Below, piece by piece: positions 41,739 through 50,305 of a DNA stretch of 64,000 bases. The position numbers and the translations under genes are program-made. Below the pieces are notes generated by a model, which ran no database searches, was not told the origin of the DNA, and worked only from the letters and a program-made list of their open reading frames with translations. This DNA comes from Melioribacteraceae bacterium (GTDB lineage Bacteria; Bacteroidota; Ignavibacteria; Ignavibacteriales; Melioribacteraceae): the NCBI GenBank assembly GCA_016342755.1, contig JAEINS010000023.1, forward strand, positions 1 to 64,000, read 5' to 3'. Positions within the stretch are counted from its first letter, which is position 1. Every line of letters begins with the position of its first letter.

Positions 41739-42579
41739 ATTATGTTGTTCCGTTTATTCCTTTTAATAAAAATTACAACAAAAAAAATATTTGCAAGAAA
41801 TCTATTCTAAAACTAGTGTTTTAATTTACAATCAAAATTAATCCATTTAATTATATATAAGAAAGTAAATAACGGCTATTTACTGTTATTTACATTATTT
41901 ACTTTATTATTAGACATGTTTTCTAATGATAAACATTAACGGAAAATCAAATACAATAACATTACATTACATAATATTTTGGAATATGACCTGACCGCCC
42001 AAATCGCGGTTCATTTATTTAATTCGAAAGCAAAGGAGGATTAAGATTGGAAAAAGCGATTTTTAGCAGAACAGATTTTTGCGCCTCCGGCACCGGAGGC
42101 AATACTGCCATTTCAGGTAGCCAGTCTACTTGTAGCCAGACAGGTGCAGGAAGAGCGTTATTACATTAAAACTGGTACAACTAATGGGGGCAAGTCATCA
42201 AGACATGGTAGTTTAAGGAAAAAAGCTCGAAGAGCTTACCAACATGTTTGAGGATTAGTAAGTTGATATTCGGAGTATTTTGATCTGTTATTTAAAATTT
42301 CAGATCTTTCAAGAACTTCATTCTCAAATACTATTGAGTATATTCATAAAATTGATCATTAGTTAAACTGACAAACCAAACTTAAAGTTTTAAAAGCCTT
42401 CGCTTTTCAAAAAGCATTTTCACATAATTTATTTCTGCTAAACAAAATGTTGCGATTCAATTATGGCACACTTATCTTTACAAAGAAAATTTTAGGGAAA
42501 TTCTCTTTGAATCAATACAAGCAACACCTTAAATTGTCATTAAAAACCTGTTTTATTCTCAATAGCATTAAGATATAAT
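41739..42579. other. long intergenic region between sulfatase gene and regulator gene
   Basis: No certain gene. Holds the phased array at 41865-41902, a perfect 8-bp inverted repeat GCCTCCGG-CA-CCGGAGGC (42083-42100), and a 68-codon start-less open frame on the plus strand (42045-42251, basic C-terminal half). Promoters for the divergent genes on both sides should lie here. Confidence 0.7.
41865..41902. promoter_or_regulatory. phased TATTTAC array, candidate operator
   Basis: GTAAATA (41865-41871) and TATTTAC (41877-41883) form a perfect inverted repeat; two more TATTTAC copies start at 41887 and 41896. Starts are about 10 bases apart, one DNA turn, so a protein could bind them on the same face. 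It lies upstream of the choline-sulfatase-like gene and next to the regulator gene. Confidence 0.6.
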
Positions 42580-43806
42580 ATGTCGGATGATAAAGAAAAA
42601 AAAATCAAATTGCTGAATGATGTCCTTGCAAGCCATGATTTTGTTTCATCTAATACATATAAAAAATTATTGACCTATCTTGTTAATGCTTCCTTTGAAA
42701 ATAGAAGCCCCAAAGAATTGAGTATAGCAATTGATGTTTTTAAAAAGGATCTTAATTTTAATCCAGGCGAAGATTCAACTGTAAGAGCCTACATTAGCAA
42801 TCTTAGAAAAAAGCTGGATAATTATTACAGAAATGAAGGCTCCGAAAACCAAATCAGAATTACTATTCCTAAAGGCGGTTATGAAGTAATATTTTTGAGT
42901 AGTAACGATAAGAAGAAAATTAAATCATCTAATATATTTGCTATCAACAAATATATTATCATCAACTCAACTTTGATCCTTTTTTTATATTTAATAACAA
43001 TCTTTAATCTAGAACACATTCCATTTTGGGCTGATACAGAAAGTTTAACTGATAATGAAATCTGGGATGATTTCATCTCTTCCGAAAATCAAAAGTTAGT
43101 TGTACTTGGAAATGATCTCTTTTTTATTGAAAAAACTAAGACCTCTTTAAAAATTGCAAGGGAACACAATGTAAATTCAAAAGTGGAGTTAGACATTTAC
43201 CAAAATAATAATCCCTCAAAAATAATTACAGAAGTAACACCATATGCATTTTACCCTAAAATGAGTATCTCCACTTTGCCGCTTTTTTATAGTAAATTAC
43301 TCCATAATATGGAACACACCACTAAGCATTCGTATGAAGTTGAGCCAAAAGATTTACTCGAAAAAGATATACTTTTTATCGGAGCTTTTCGAAATCTTTA
43401 TTTTTCAGAATATATTTTTAAAGATAATAAAATCTCATTCAGCACTAAGGTAGGTAACAAATATATTAAAATTGCGGTTGGAGATTCTGTAAAAACCCTA
43501 CAGCGAATTGGTAAACCAAAATCTGAAAATACAGATTACTGTCTGTTCAGAAAAATGCCCGGCCCAAACAACAACACAATATATTTGTTTAGTACATTCT
43601 ATGAATCCGGAATATCAGCTGCGGTGAAATATATGCTTGATGAAAATTCACTAACTGAGCTGGAAGATAAACTGACTGAAAAGTATGATGAAGTTCCAAA
43701 GTACTTTGATGTGATATTCAAGGTTACCGGACATTCCAGAACTGCCTTTAATACAAGTATTGAACACCTTAGTAAAATCAGTTCTGATAAATCGGTCTTC
43801 TGGTAA
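42580..43806 (+). CDS. membrane-anchored winged-helix transcription regulator
   Basis: The only plus-strand gene in the bacterial half. Residues 15-105 resemble the DNA-binding domain found in many acidobacterial/FCB one-component regulators: NRSPKELSIAIDVF, NPGEDSTVRAYISNLRKKL and IPKGGYEVIF. One membrane segment follows (about 125-143, INSTLILFLYLITIF), so residues from about 150 to 408 should be outside the cytoplasm and may sense a ligand. The sensor part is not recognised. This layout resembles CadC/ToxR-type signalling. It is likely to control neighbouring enzyme genes in response to a polysaccharide product. It abuts the convergent 43807 gene. Confidence 0.78.
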   Translation: MSDDKEKKIKLLNDVLASHDFVSSNTYKKLLTYLVNASFENRSPKELSIAIDVFKKDLNFNPGEDSTVRAYISNLRKKLDNYYRNEGSENQIRITIPKGGYEVIFLSSNDKKKIKSSNIFAINKYIIINSTLILFLYLITIFNLEHIPFWADTESLTDNEIWDDFISSENQKLVVLGNDLFFIEKTKTSLKIAREHNVNSKVELDIYQNNNPSKIITEVTPYAFYPKMSISTLPLFYSKLLHNMEHTTKHSYEVEPKDLLEKDILFIGAFRNLYFSEYIFKDNKISFSTKVGNKYIKIAVGDSVKTLQRIGKPKSENTDYCLFRKMPGPNNNTIYLFSTFYESGISAAVKYMLDENSLTELEDKLTEKYDEVPKYFDVIFKVTGHSRTAFNTSIEHLSKISSDKSVFW

Positions 43807-44892
43807 TTAATTCAGATTTCTATTCAAATTACGGTATAGTTGAATGAATTTTATATGCTCTTCAGTTCTATTTATCCCTCTGTATTCTACAATTTTCCAC
43901 GTCTCTTTTGAAGACATTTTTTCTGTTGGTTTAAGTTTTTTGTAAGGTGAATGATATTCCAATTCCAGAAGTGAATTCCCATCACTAGATACTGTATTAT
44001 AAATTTCGATCATTCCATGTTCCGAGTGTGTTAAACTTCTGTCATATTTCTTAAAACGGATAACGAACATTTCTTCATCAGTAAATGCAAAAAGTTTATT
44101 TACAGATGGATGTATCAGTGCTTTACCTAGTCTTCTCATATTACCATCTGATGGGAACTGAGGATCAAAATAAAAATACCCTTTGTTAATTTTGTGAGGC
44201 ATTTTTTGCATCTTATCTTTCAATCGATATTCCATTCTAATATCAGTTTCTGATTCAACTGCGACATATACTTTTGTAAATCCATCCATTCTGGTATTCA
44301 GCCAAAGATCCCAAGCAACTTCTTCATCTCTTATGTTTTCTGCTTCCACATTAAACCTGATAATGCCGTCTTCATCAACAGTAATTGTCTTTTTTAACTG
44401 TAGCCCAGTATATTTACTTTTAGGACTAATTATTTTCGCATATTTATCTGTTAATCTATCTATTAAATGATCGCCGTATATTAAATAAGGATCAGGAGGC
44501 CATCGGGATTCATTGCTGGCAAGTTCCGGAATTACATCCTGTTGTGTCCACCAATCAGTTTGAGGGCCAACCCAAACAATATGCCCGTTAAACGGGAGTT
44601 TCTTATTGTAGATCCTTTCATCAACAGGTTTATCAAATTCATAATTCCACAATTTTGAATCACTTTTCAGAATATTCTCACCACCGTTTCGGTGCACCGC
44701 AACTATTCGTCCACCTGCTTCCGGAAAGATTCCAACTTTTGTTTTCCCTCCAGAAATCCACTTAATTTTCTCAAACTTAGAACGCTCAGGATCAAGATGT
44801 TCTGCCTTGTTTGCACAGCCAGATAACATAAAACCACATATGAACATTATAGTTACTAGTAGTATCACCGAATAGTTGTTATTATTTTTCAT
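43807..44892 (-). CDS. DUF4380-like lipoprotein (mutarotase-fold)
   Basis: 361 residues with lipobox LSGC at about Cys26. The rest resembles DUF4380, a galactose-mutarotase-like beta-sandwich: FPEAGGRIVAVHRNGGEN near residue 55, HIVWVGPQTDWW near 105 and FNVEAENIRDEEVAWDLW near 180. Families like this bind or act on sugars in glycan-degradation loci, but no reaction is proved for it. Its last base directly adjoins the regulator's last base on the other strand, leaving no room for a terminator between them. Confidence 0.72.
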   Translation of the reverse strand: MKNNNNYSVILLVTIMFICGFMLSGCANKAEHLDPERSKFEKIKWISGGKTKVGIFPEAGGRIVAVHRNGGENILKSDSKLWNYEFDKPVDERIYNKKLPFNGHIVWVGPQTDWWTQQDVIPELASNESRWPPDPYLIYGDHLIDRLTDKYAKIISPKSKYTGLQLKKTITVDEDGIIRFNVEAENIRDEEVAWDLWLNTRMDGFTKVYVAVESETDIRMEYRLKDKMQKMPHKINKGYFYFDPQFPSDGNMRRLGKALIHPSVNKLFAFTDEEMFVIRFKKYDRSLTHSEHGMIEIYNTVSSDGNSLLELEYHSPYKKLKPTEKMSSKETWKIVEYRGINRTEEHIKFIQLYRNLNRNLN

Positions 44893-44907
44893 ACCATTCT
44901 CAAATTT

Positions 44908-46338
44908 TTACTCAAACTCTTGAAAAAAACTTTTAACCTTCTGCTCGAATTCTTTTACTATGTTCTCATATCCTTCATCATCAACAAGATTTCTTTTTTC
45001 AAGCGGATCGGCTTCATAGTCATACAATTCACGTGCAACAACCGAAACATTTTCATAATCACCCGTTTCTCTAATTTCAATGTTCAGCCATTCAACATAT
45101 CTATAGCGTCTATCTCTAAATGCATATCCTTCTAATTTTTCTTTCTTCCCTTTTCTGTGAAACTGGCTTACAGCAAATTCTTTTACAGATATTTTGGATT
45201 CATTCATTATTGGTACTAAACTTTGGCCTTCCAAATGATTCGGACTGATGTTTTCAGTTAGTTCACACAACGTTGGAAAAATATCGATAAATTCGGTTGG
45301 CGAATAGCTTATATTATTACCTTTTATCTCTGGCGTCGAAACAATCAGGGGAGCTCTTGTCGCTTGTTCATAATTTGAATGTTTACACCACAACCCATGA
45401 TCTCCCAGGTGCCATCCATGATCTCCCCAGAATACAACTATTGTATTTTTTCTTAGATCAAGTGAGTCTAGAGCTGAAAGCAATCTTCCAACCTCATTAT
45501 CAATATGTGAGACACAAGCATAATAACCATGTATCAGCTCAAGCTGCTGTTCATCTTTAATTTTTTCTTGATAGGGTATATCATCATAATTTCTTAATTC
45601 ACCACTTCTGTGACGAGCAAATTCAGGCGCATTTGCTGCTGGAGCTTGAAAAGGATGTAATACAAAATCCTCTCTGTTATATAAATCCCAATATTTTTTT
45701 GGAGCAACAAATGGCAGATGAGGTTTTTTATACCCAACAGCAAGAAAAAAAGGTTTATCGCTTTTATTCATTTTTGACAAATTGGTTAATGCCTGATCAG
45801 TAATATTACCATCAATAAAATTGCTGTCAGCCATATCTGGGGCTTCAACAGAGATCTTTCCCTTTGAAATCAACCACCTTGGTTTTTGAGGATATTCGTA
45901 AGGGATGCTCCACGAAACCTCATCATGTTTTTTATCAACAGATCTTAAATCAAATATTTTCCCGCTGGCTGCAGTGATATACCCATTCTTCCTAAAGTAT
46001 TGAGGCATAGTAAGCGCATCCGGATTTTTATCTCGTATTAGTGTCTTGAGATCCCATACTTCAGTCCTATCCGGACGTAGGCCCGTTAATAAACTAGCCC
46101 GTGAAGGAGCACACACAGCTTGCTGACAATGGTTATTAGCAAACACTGTACCTTGTTCTGCCAACCTATCAATATTTGGAGTAATGGCAATATCATCACC
46201 AAAACAACCTATATTGGGTTTTAAATCGTCAACAGCAATAAATAATATGTTCTTTTTATCTGACTTTTCCGATGCTGGATTTGCAAGAACACCTTGCACA
46301 ATAAAGCAGCCAAGTATTAGTAGAAATATTTTTTTCAC
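44908..46338 (-). CDS. iduronate-2-sulfatase-like sulfatase
   Basis: 476 residues; signal peptide ends near VLANPA (20). FIAVDDLKPNIGC has the Asp pair; CAPSRASLLTGLRP starts at Cys76; AASGKIFDLRS and FWGDHGWHLGDH follow. Closely related to the sulfatases at 52231 and 54758, with the same KPHLPFVAPKKYWDLYNR segment, and less to 61734. Part of block A. Secreted; no tag. Probable target is a sulfated uronate- or rhamnose-containing sugar. Confidence 0.9.
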   Translation of the reverse strand: MKKIFLLILGCFIVQGVLANPASEKSDKKNILFIAVDDLKPNIGCFGDDIAITPNIDRLAEQGTVFANNHCQQAVCAPSRASLLTGLRPDRTEVWDLKTLIRDKNPDALTMPQYFRKNGYITAASGKIFDLRSVDKKHDEVSWSIPYEYPQKPRWLISKGKISVEAPDMADSNFIDGNITDQALTNLSKMNKSDKPFFLAVGYKKPHLPFVAPKKYWDLYNREDFVLHPFQAPAANAPEFARHRSGELRNYDDIPYQEKIKDEQQLELIHGYYACVSHIDNEVGRLLSALDSLDLRKNTIVVFWGDHGWHLGDHGLWCKHSNYEQATRAPLIVSTPEIKGNNISYSPTEFIDIFPTLCELTENISPNHLEGQSLVPIMNESKISVKEFAVSQFHRKGKKEKLEGYAFRDRRYRYVEWLNIEIRETGDYENVSVVARELYDYEADPLEKRNLVDDEGYENIVKEFEQKVKSFFQEFE

Positions 46339-46339
46339 T

Positions 46340-46972
46340 TTATGTTCCTATCTTATTAAAACCTGTCTTTAGTTTTGTCTGAAGCGGAGTTTGCAAAACA
46401 GCAAAGTATATTCCGCTGCTAACTTCATTATTCAATCCATCACATCCGTTCCAAAGAACATTATTTTGACCAGCCTTGAGATCGTTGTTTAACAGAACGG
46501 CTATCTCTTCACCCAGTGAGTTAAAAATTGTTAATTTCACTTTTGAATCATTAGGAAGAGTGTTAAAGGTATTTGTTGAGGGATTAAAAGGATTTGGATA
46601 ATTATGTATACTAAGTTCTTTCTTTCGTATTTGCTCTGTTACATTAATTGACGATATTGGCTCTGCATAATTAGCATATACATCGTCCAGATAAAAGTCA
46701 TTCATCTCACTGTCAGAACTCTGTAATCGAACTCTTACTTCGCTCGGTGTAAGGTTCCAGGTTAAATTTACTATATCCGTGATCTGGGTCCAATTTGAAG
46801 AATTAATAAATTTATCAATCTGGATAATTTCACTATTTCCCCCAGACGTAATTTTTATATTTATTTGACCAACCGTATTTACGCTGTCAGTTTTCAACCA
46901 TACAGTAAATACATAAAATCCAATAAAAAGACTTATACCTACTGATATATATATTTTGTTTAGTCGATTCAT
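46340..46972 (-). CDS. truncated carbohydrate-binding domain with sorting tag
   Basis: About 210 residues: a hydrophobic start (MNRLNKIYISVGISLFIGF), the last two thirds of a CBM4/9-like sandwich (YVFTVWLKTDS, FYLDDVYANY) and a YPNPFNPST sorting domain. The start at 46972 lies 15 bases after the stop of the 46987 sulfatase. The normal N-terminal strand of the binding domain is missing. It looks like the detached end of a sulfatase-CBM-tag gene such as 54758, now with its own start; it may still be a small secreted binding protein. Confidence 0.6.
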   Translation of the reverse strand: MNRLNKIYISVGISLFIGFYVFTVWLKTDSVNTVGQINIKITSGGNSEIIQIDKFINSSNWTQITDIVNLTWNLTPSEVRVRLQSSDSEMNDFYLDDVYANYAEPISSINVTEQIRKKELSIHNYPNPFNPSTNTFNTLPNDSKVKLTIFNSLGEEIAVLLNNDLKAGQNNVLWNGCDGLNNEVSSGIYFAVLQTPLQTKLKTGFNKIGT

Positions 46973-46986
46973 AATATTGCCGAATT

Positions 46987-48405
46987 TTATTTCGGCTTCA
47001 CTTTGATTGCAGAAACACTCTTCTTCCATTTATTAAGTATTTGCTGAAGTTCTTTTGTTTTTTCCGGTTCAGTCTCAGCAAGATTTTTTGTTTCACCTAT
47101 ATCTTCAGAAATGTTGTAAAGTTCTATTCTCCTAGCATCGTAAAAATCTAGTAATTTATAATCTCCAATTCTAACAGCGCTTACATTTATATCACCAGTA
47201 CTATGGGGTCTGCTTAAAGGCGAATGCCAAAATATAGGTCTGTTTTCATTATCTTGCTCACCACCTTTTAGAGTGGCTAAAAAACTTTTACCATCACAGT
47301 CGTAACTTTTAATTTTCAATCCAGCAGCCTCTATAAGAGTGGGATGTATATCTACACCAGTTATAATTTCGTCAGATTTTGATTTTGTTGAAATATTATT
47401 TGGCCATTTAACAATCAATGGGACTCTCACCCCTCCCTCATAACAATGTCCTTTCCCGGCTCTTAAAGGTAGGTTTGAAGTTGCAAGTGGTCTATAGTTA
47501 TATCCTTTGTTTGATAATCCGCCATGATCAGATGTAAAAACTATGATTGTATTTTTATCAAGACCAAGCTTTTCTAACTCTACCATAACTCTTCCAACAC
47601 TTTCATCAAGACTATGAATCATGGCTGCGTAAACAGCATTGTTTTGCCATCTTTTAGTGTACCCAGTTCCTTCTGTTACAAATTCTTCCCCATCAAATTT
47701 ATAGCTGTCTATTTTTTTCTTGTAATATTCAACTAACTCTTTTTTAGCTTCAAAAGGTGTGTGCACAGAATAGTGTGATAAATAAACAAAGAAAGGATCA
47801 TCTTTATTTTCTTTTATAAACTTAATAGTTTCGTCTGTTAACCTATCAGGTAGATACTCACCTTCTTTACCTCCCTCAACAAGATCCAATATATTTTTTT
47901 CTTTACCCCTTCCTGTATTGTAGGGATAGAAATATGATTGCGGTGCACCTGGATATCCACCAGCTATATTAATTCCAAACCCCTCATCTTCAGGATTATT
48001 TTGATCTTTCCTAGTTAGATGCCATTTACCAGTAAAAAATGTTTTATACCCATTATCTTGAAATGCTTCTGCAATGGTATACTCACTACCAGTCCACTTC
48101 CATTTACCACCTGGAAGCTGAACTCTTGCAGGATATCTTCCTGTAATTAACCCATATCGTGCAGGCACACATCTTGGGTGAACAGTGTAAGCTTGAGAAA
48201 AATTCATTCCTTCTTCAGCAAGTTTATCTATGTTTGGGGTTTCTAAAACTTCAGAACCTTGATATGATAAATCTTTCCACCCCAAATCGTCGGCTAAAAT
48301 AAATACGACATTCGTTTTTTTGTCCTGTCCATTAAGAATGTTGCTCATGTTAAAAAGAAATAGTGTTAAAACGATTCCCGCAATTTTGTATCTGTCTAAA
48401 TTCAT
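46987..48405 (-). CDS. sulfatase (CVPAR type)
   Basis: 472 residues, signal peptide to about NGQ (27). FILADDLGWKDLSY holds the Asp pair; CVPARYGLITGRYPAR starts at about Cys79 (Ala at the fourth position); FTGKWHLTRK and FTSDHGGLSNKG follow. Close paralogue of 56987 over its whole length (FVYLSHYSVHTPF against FVYLSHYAVHDPL). Related to N-acetylgalactosamine-6-sulfatase-like enzymes. In block A, after the CCPTR enzyme in transcription order. Confidence 0.9.
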   Translation of the reverse strand: MNLDRYKIAGIVLTLFLFNMSNILNGQDKKTNVVFILADDLGWKDLSYQGSEVLETPNIDKLAEEGMNFSQAYTVHPRCVPARYGLITGRYPARVQLPGGKWKWTGSEYTIAEAFQDNGYKTFFTGKWHLTRKDQNNPEDEGFGINIAGGYPGAPQSYFYPYNTGRGKEKNILDLVEGGKEGEYLPDRLTDETIKFIKENKDDPFFVYLSHYSVHTPFEAKKELVEYYKKKIDSYKFDGEEFVTEGTGYTKRWQNNAVYAAMIHSLDESVGRVMVELEKLGLDKNTIIVFTSDHGGLSNKGYNYRPLATSNLPLRAGKGHCYEGGVRVPLIVKWPNNISTKSKSDEIITGVDIHPTLIEAAGLKIKSYDCDGKSFLATLKGGEQDNENRPIFWHSPLSRPHSTGDINVSAVRIGDYKLLDFYDARRIELYNISEDIGETKNLAETEPEKTKELQQILNKWKKSVSAIKVKPK

Positions 48406-48500
48406 AAATAATTAAACCTTATCAATTATATTTAAAAAGAAAATGTCATCTATCATAAGAACTAGTTTCCGATTTGCCAGCCTTACTAGATTCTTATATG

Positions 48501-48536
48501 AAGGCGTGCTAGAAGATTATGGGAATAGCAGGCCTT
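48501..48536 (-). terminator. possible terminator hairpin after sulfatase 48562
   Basis: AAGGC-g-TGCTA pairs with TAGCA-g-GCCTT, about 10 bp with one mismatch. It lies just past the stop of the 48562 gene on the minus strand. There is no clear U-run, so termination is uncertain. Confidence 0.4.
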
Positions 48537-48561
48537 TCATTTTATTACTGTTTATCCAAAC

Positions 48562-50241
48562 TTAGTTATCAATCGGATCTTTGTTACGATTACCCCAAGC
48601 CCTTCCATCAACTGGAGAAACATTAGCCCTTTTTCCCCACTCCTCCCATAGTTGCTCTAATTCATTAACTTTTTCAGGGAATTTATCAGCCAGATTGATT
48701 GATTCAATTCTGTCATCTTTTAGGTTATACAACTCCCAAGCAGAAGTAAATGGATAGTTTTTAGTGGCCAGAGAAACTAATTTCCAATCACCATATCTAA
48801 CTCCTCGATTAGCAATATGCTCCCAGAATAGAGGCCTTTTCTCATAGTCTTTGTTTTCAAAACTATTTACTATACTAACTCCTTCGTACGGTATAATTTT
48901 GTTGCCGGAATATTGTTCTGGATACATCGTTTTTGAAATTTCAAGTAAGGTCGGCATTATATCAATCACGTGAAACTGCTGATTTCTAATCTCACCCTTT
49001 TTTTCAATTCCATTTGGCCAATGCACTATAAACGGTGTCGATATTCCCCCTTCGTGCGCCCATTTTTTATAATATCTATACGGAGTATTACTAACATTTG
49101 CCCAGGATATACCATAACTTTCTAATGATTTTGCCGTTCCTAAATCTTTTGTCTCTTTACTTACACCTCTTGAAATTGGCTGCATACATCCACCATTGTC
49201 TGAAAGGAAAAGGATGAGTGTATTTTCAAGCTGATCATTTTTTTCCAAAGTAGAAAGTATACGTCCTATTCCCTGATCCATATTATCAATTTGGGCGGCA
49301 TAAATTGCCATTCGTTTATCCATCTCTTTTTTCTTCTCATTAGATAGATCATCCCAATTTTCAATTTTTCTAGTTTTGCCTGAAAGGATAACATCATCAT
49401 CAATTAGATTGAGCTTTTTCATTTTAGCTAAACGTTTTTCTCGTAAAACATCCCAACCTTCAAGGTATTTTCCCTGATACTTTTTAATATCTTCTTCTTT
49501 AGCCTGAATTGGCCAGTGTGGTGCATAATGAGCAACATATAGGAAAAAAGGATTTTCCTTTCCAGAACTTATATGACTTTCAATAAAACTGCAGGAACTG
49601 TCATTTACCGCATCGGTAAAATAATAATTACTTCCCGGTTGAATATGTTTGTTACCGCTGTATAAATTTGTCGGCCTAAAATAATCCGATGCCCCTTTTA
49701 ATATTCCATAAAATTTATCAAATCCCCTTTGTAAAGGCCAGTTATGTTTAGGACTGTCTTGATCACATTCCTCATCTTTATTAACGTGCCATTTACCAGA
49801 AACATAGGTGGAGTATCCAGATTGTTTAAGAACTTCACCCAATGTAACGCAGTTACTGTTTATTTCTCCTTTATATCCCGGACGACCTAAATCGACCTTG
49901 GTCATCCATCCGAGACCTGTTTGATGAGGATATAATCCTGTTAGAAGTGAAGCTCGAGTGGGACAACACCTAGCTGTATTATAAAACTGTGTATACTTTA
50001 ATCCTTCAGATGCAAGCTTATCGAGGTTTGGAGTTTCTATTTCACTGCCATAACAACCAAGATCAGAATATCCCATATCATCGGCCATTATCACTATAAT
50101 ATTTGGTCTTACCTCTTTTTTGTTTGATACGGTGATAGAGGACAAAATTAACAGTATAAAACCACCGAACATAATTATTAACATTAAACTTTTATTTTGT
50201 AAAATCTGCTTCATAGAGTAACTCAATTTATTTGGATACAA
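48562..50241 (-). CDS. arylsulfatase-type sulfatase (CCPTR type)
   Basis: 559 residues (or 550 if it starts at 50214; neither start has a clear ribosome binding site). N-terminal membrane-spanning signal (about 20-36), IMADDMGYSDLGCYG, CCPTRASLLTGLYPHQTGLGWM from about Cys92, VSGKWHVNK and FLSDNGG. Close paralogue of 60097, with matching KHNWPLQRGFDK and insert near the middle. Heads a transcription unit behind the terminator at 50248-50289. Confidence 0.9.
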   Translation of the reverse strand: MYPNKLSYSMKQILQNKSLMLIIMFGGFILLILSSITVSNKKEVRPNIIVIMADDMGYSDLGCYGSEIETPNLDKLASEGLKYTQFYNTARCCPTRASLLTGLYPHQTGLGWMTKVDLGRPGYKGEINSNCVTLGEVLKQSGYSTYVSGKWHVNKDEECDQDSPKHNWPLQRGFDKFYGILKGASDYFRPTNLYSGNKHIQPGSNYYFTDAVNDSSCSFIESHISSGKENPFFLYVAHYAPHWPIQAKEEDIKKYQGKYLEGWDVLREKRLAKMKKLNLIDDDVILSGKTRKIENWDDLSNEKKKEMDKRMAIYAAQIDNMDQGIGRILSTLEKNDQLENTLILFLSDNGGCMQPISRGVSKETKDLGTAKSLESYGISWANVSNTPYRYYKKWAHEGGISTPFIVHWPNGIEKKGEIRNQQFHVIDIMPTLLEISKTMYPEQYSGNKIIPYEGVSIVNSFENKDYEKRPLFWEHIANRGVRYGDWKLVSLATKNYPFTSAWELYNLKDDRIESINLADKFPEKVNELEQLWEEWGKRANVSPVDGRAWGNRNKDPIDN

Positions 50242-50247
50242 TTCGAA

Positions 50248-50289
50248 TTAAAAAAGCATGGAAAGTCTTGAAGATACCTTTCCATGCTT
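50248..50289 (-). terminator. strong rho-independent terminator
   Basis: A perfect 12-bp stem (50254-50265 with 50278-50289) with a 12-base loop, followed on the minus strand by a run of six T. It ends the transcript of the GH10 gene and separates two transcription units of the cluster. Confidence 0.9.
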
Positions 50290-50305
50290 ACTGTGGGAGT
50301 AAATC

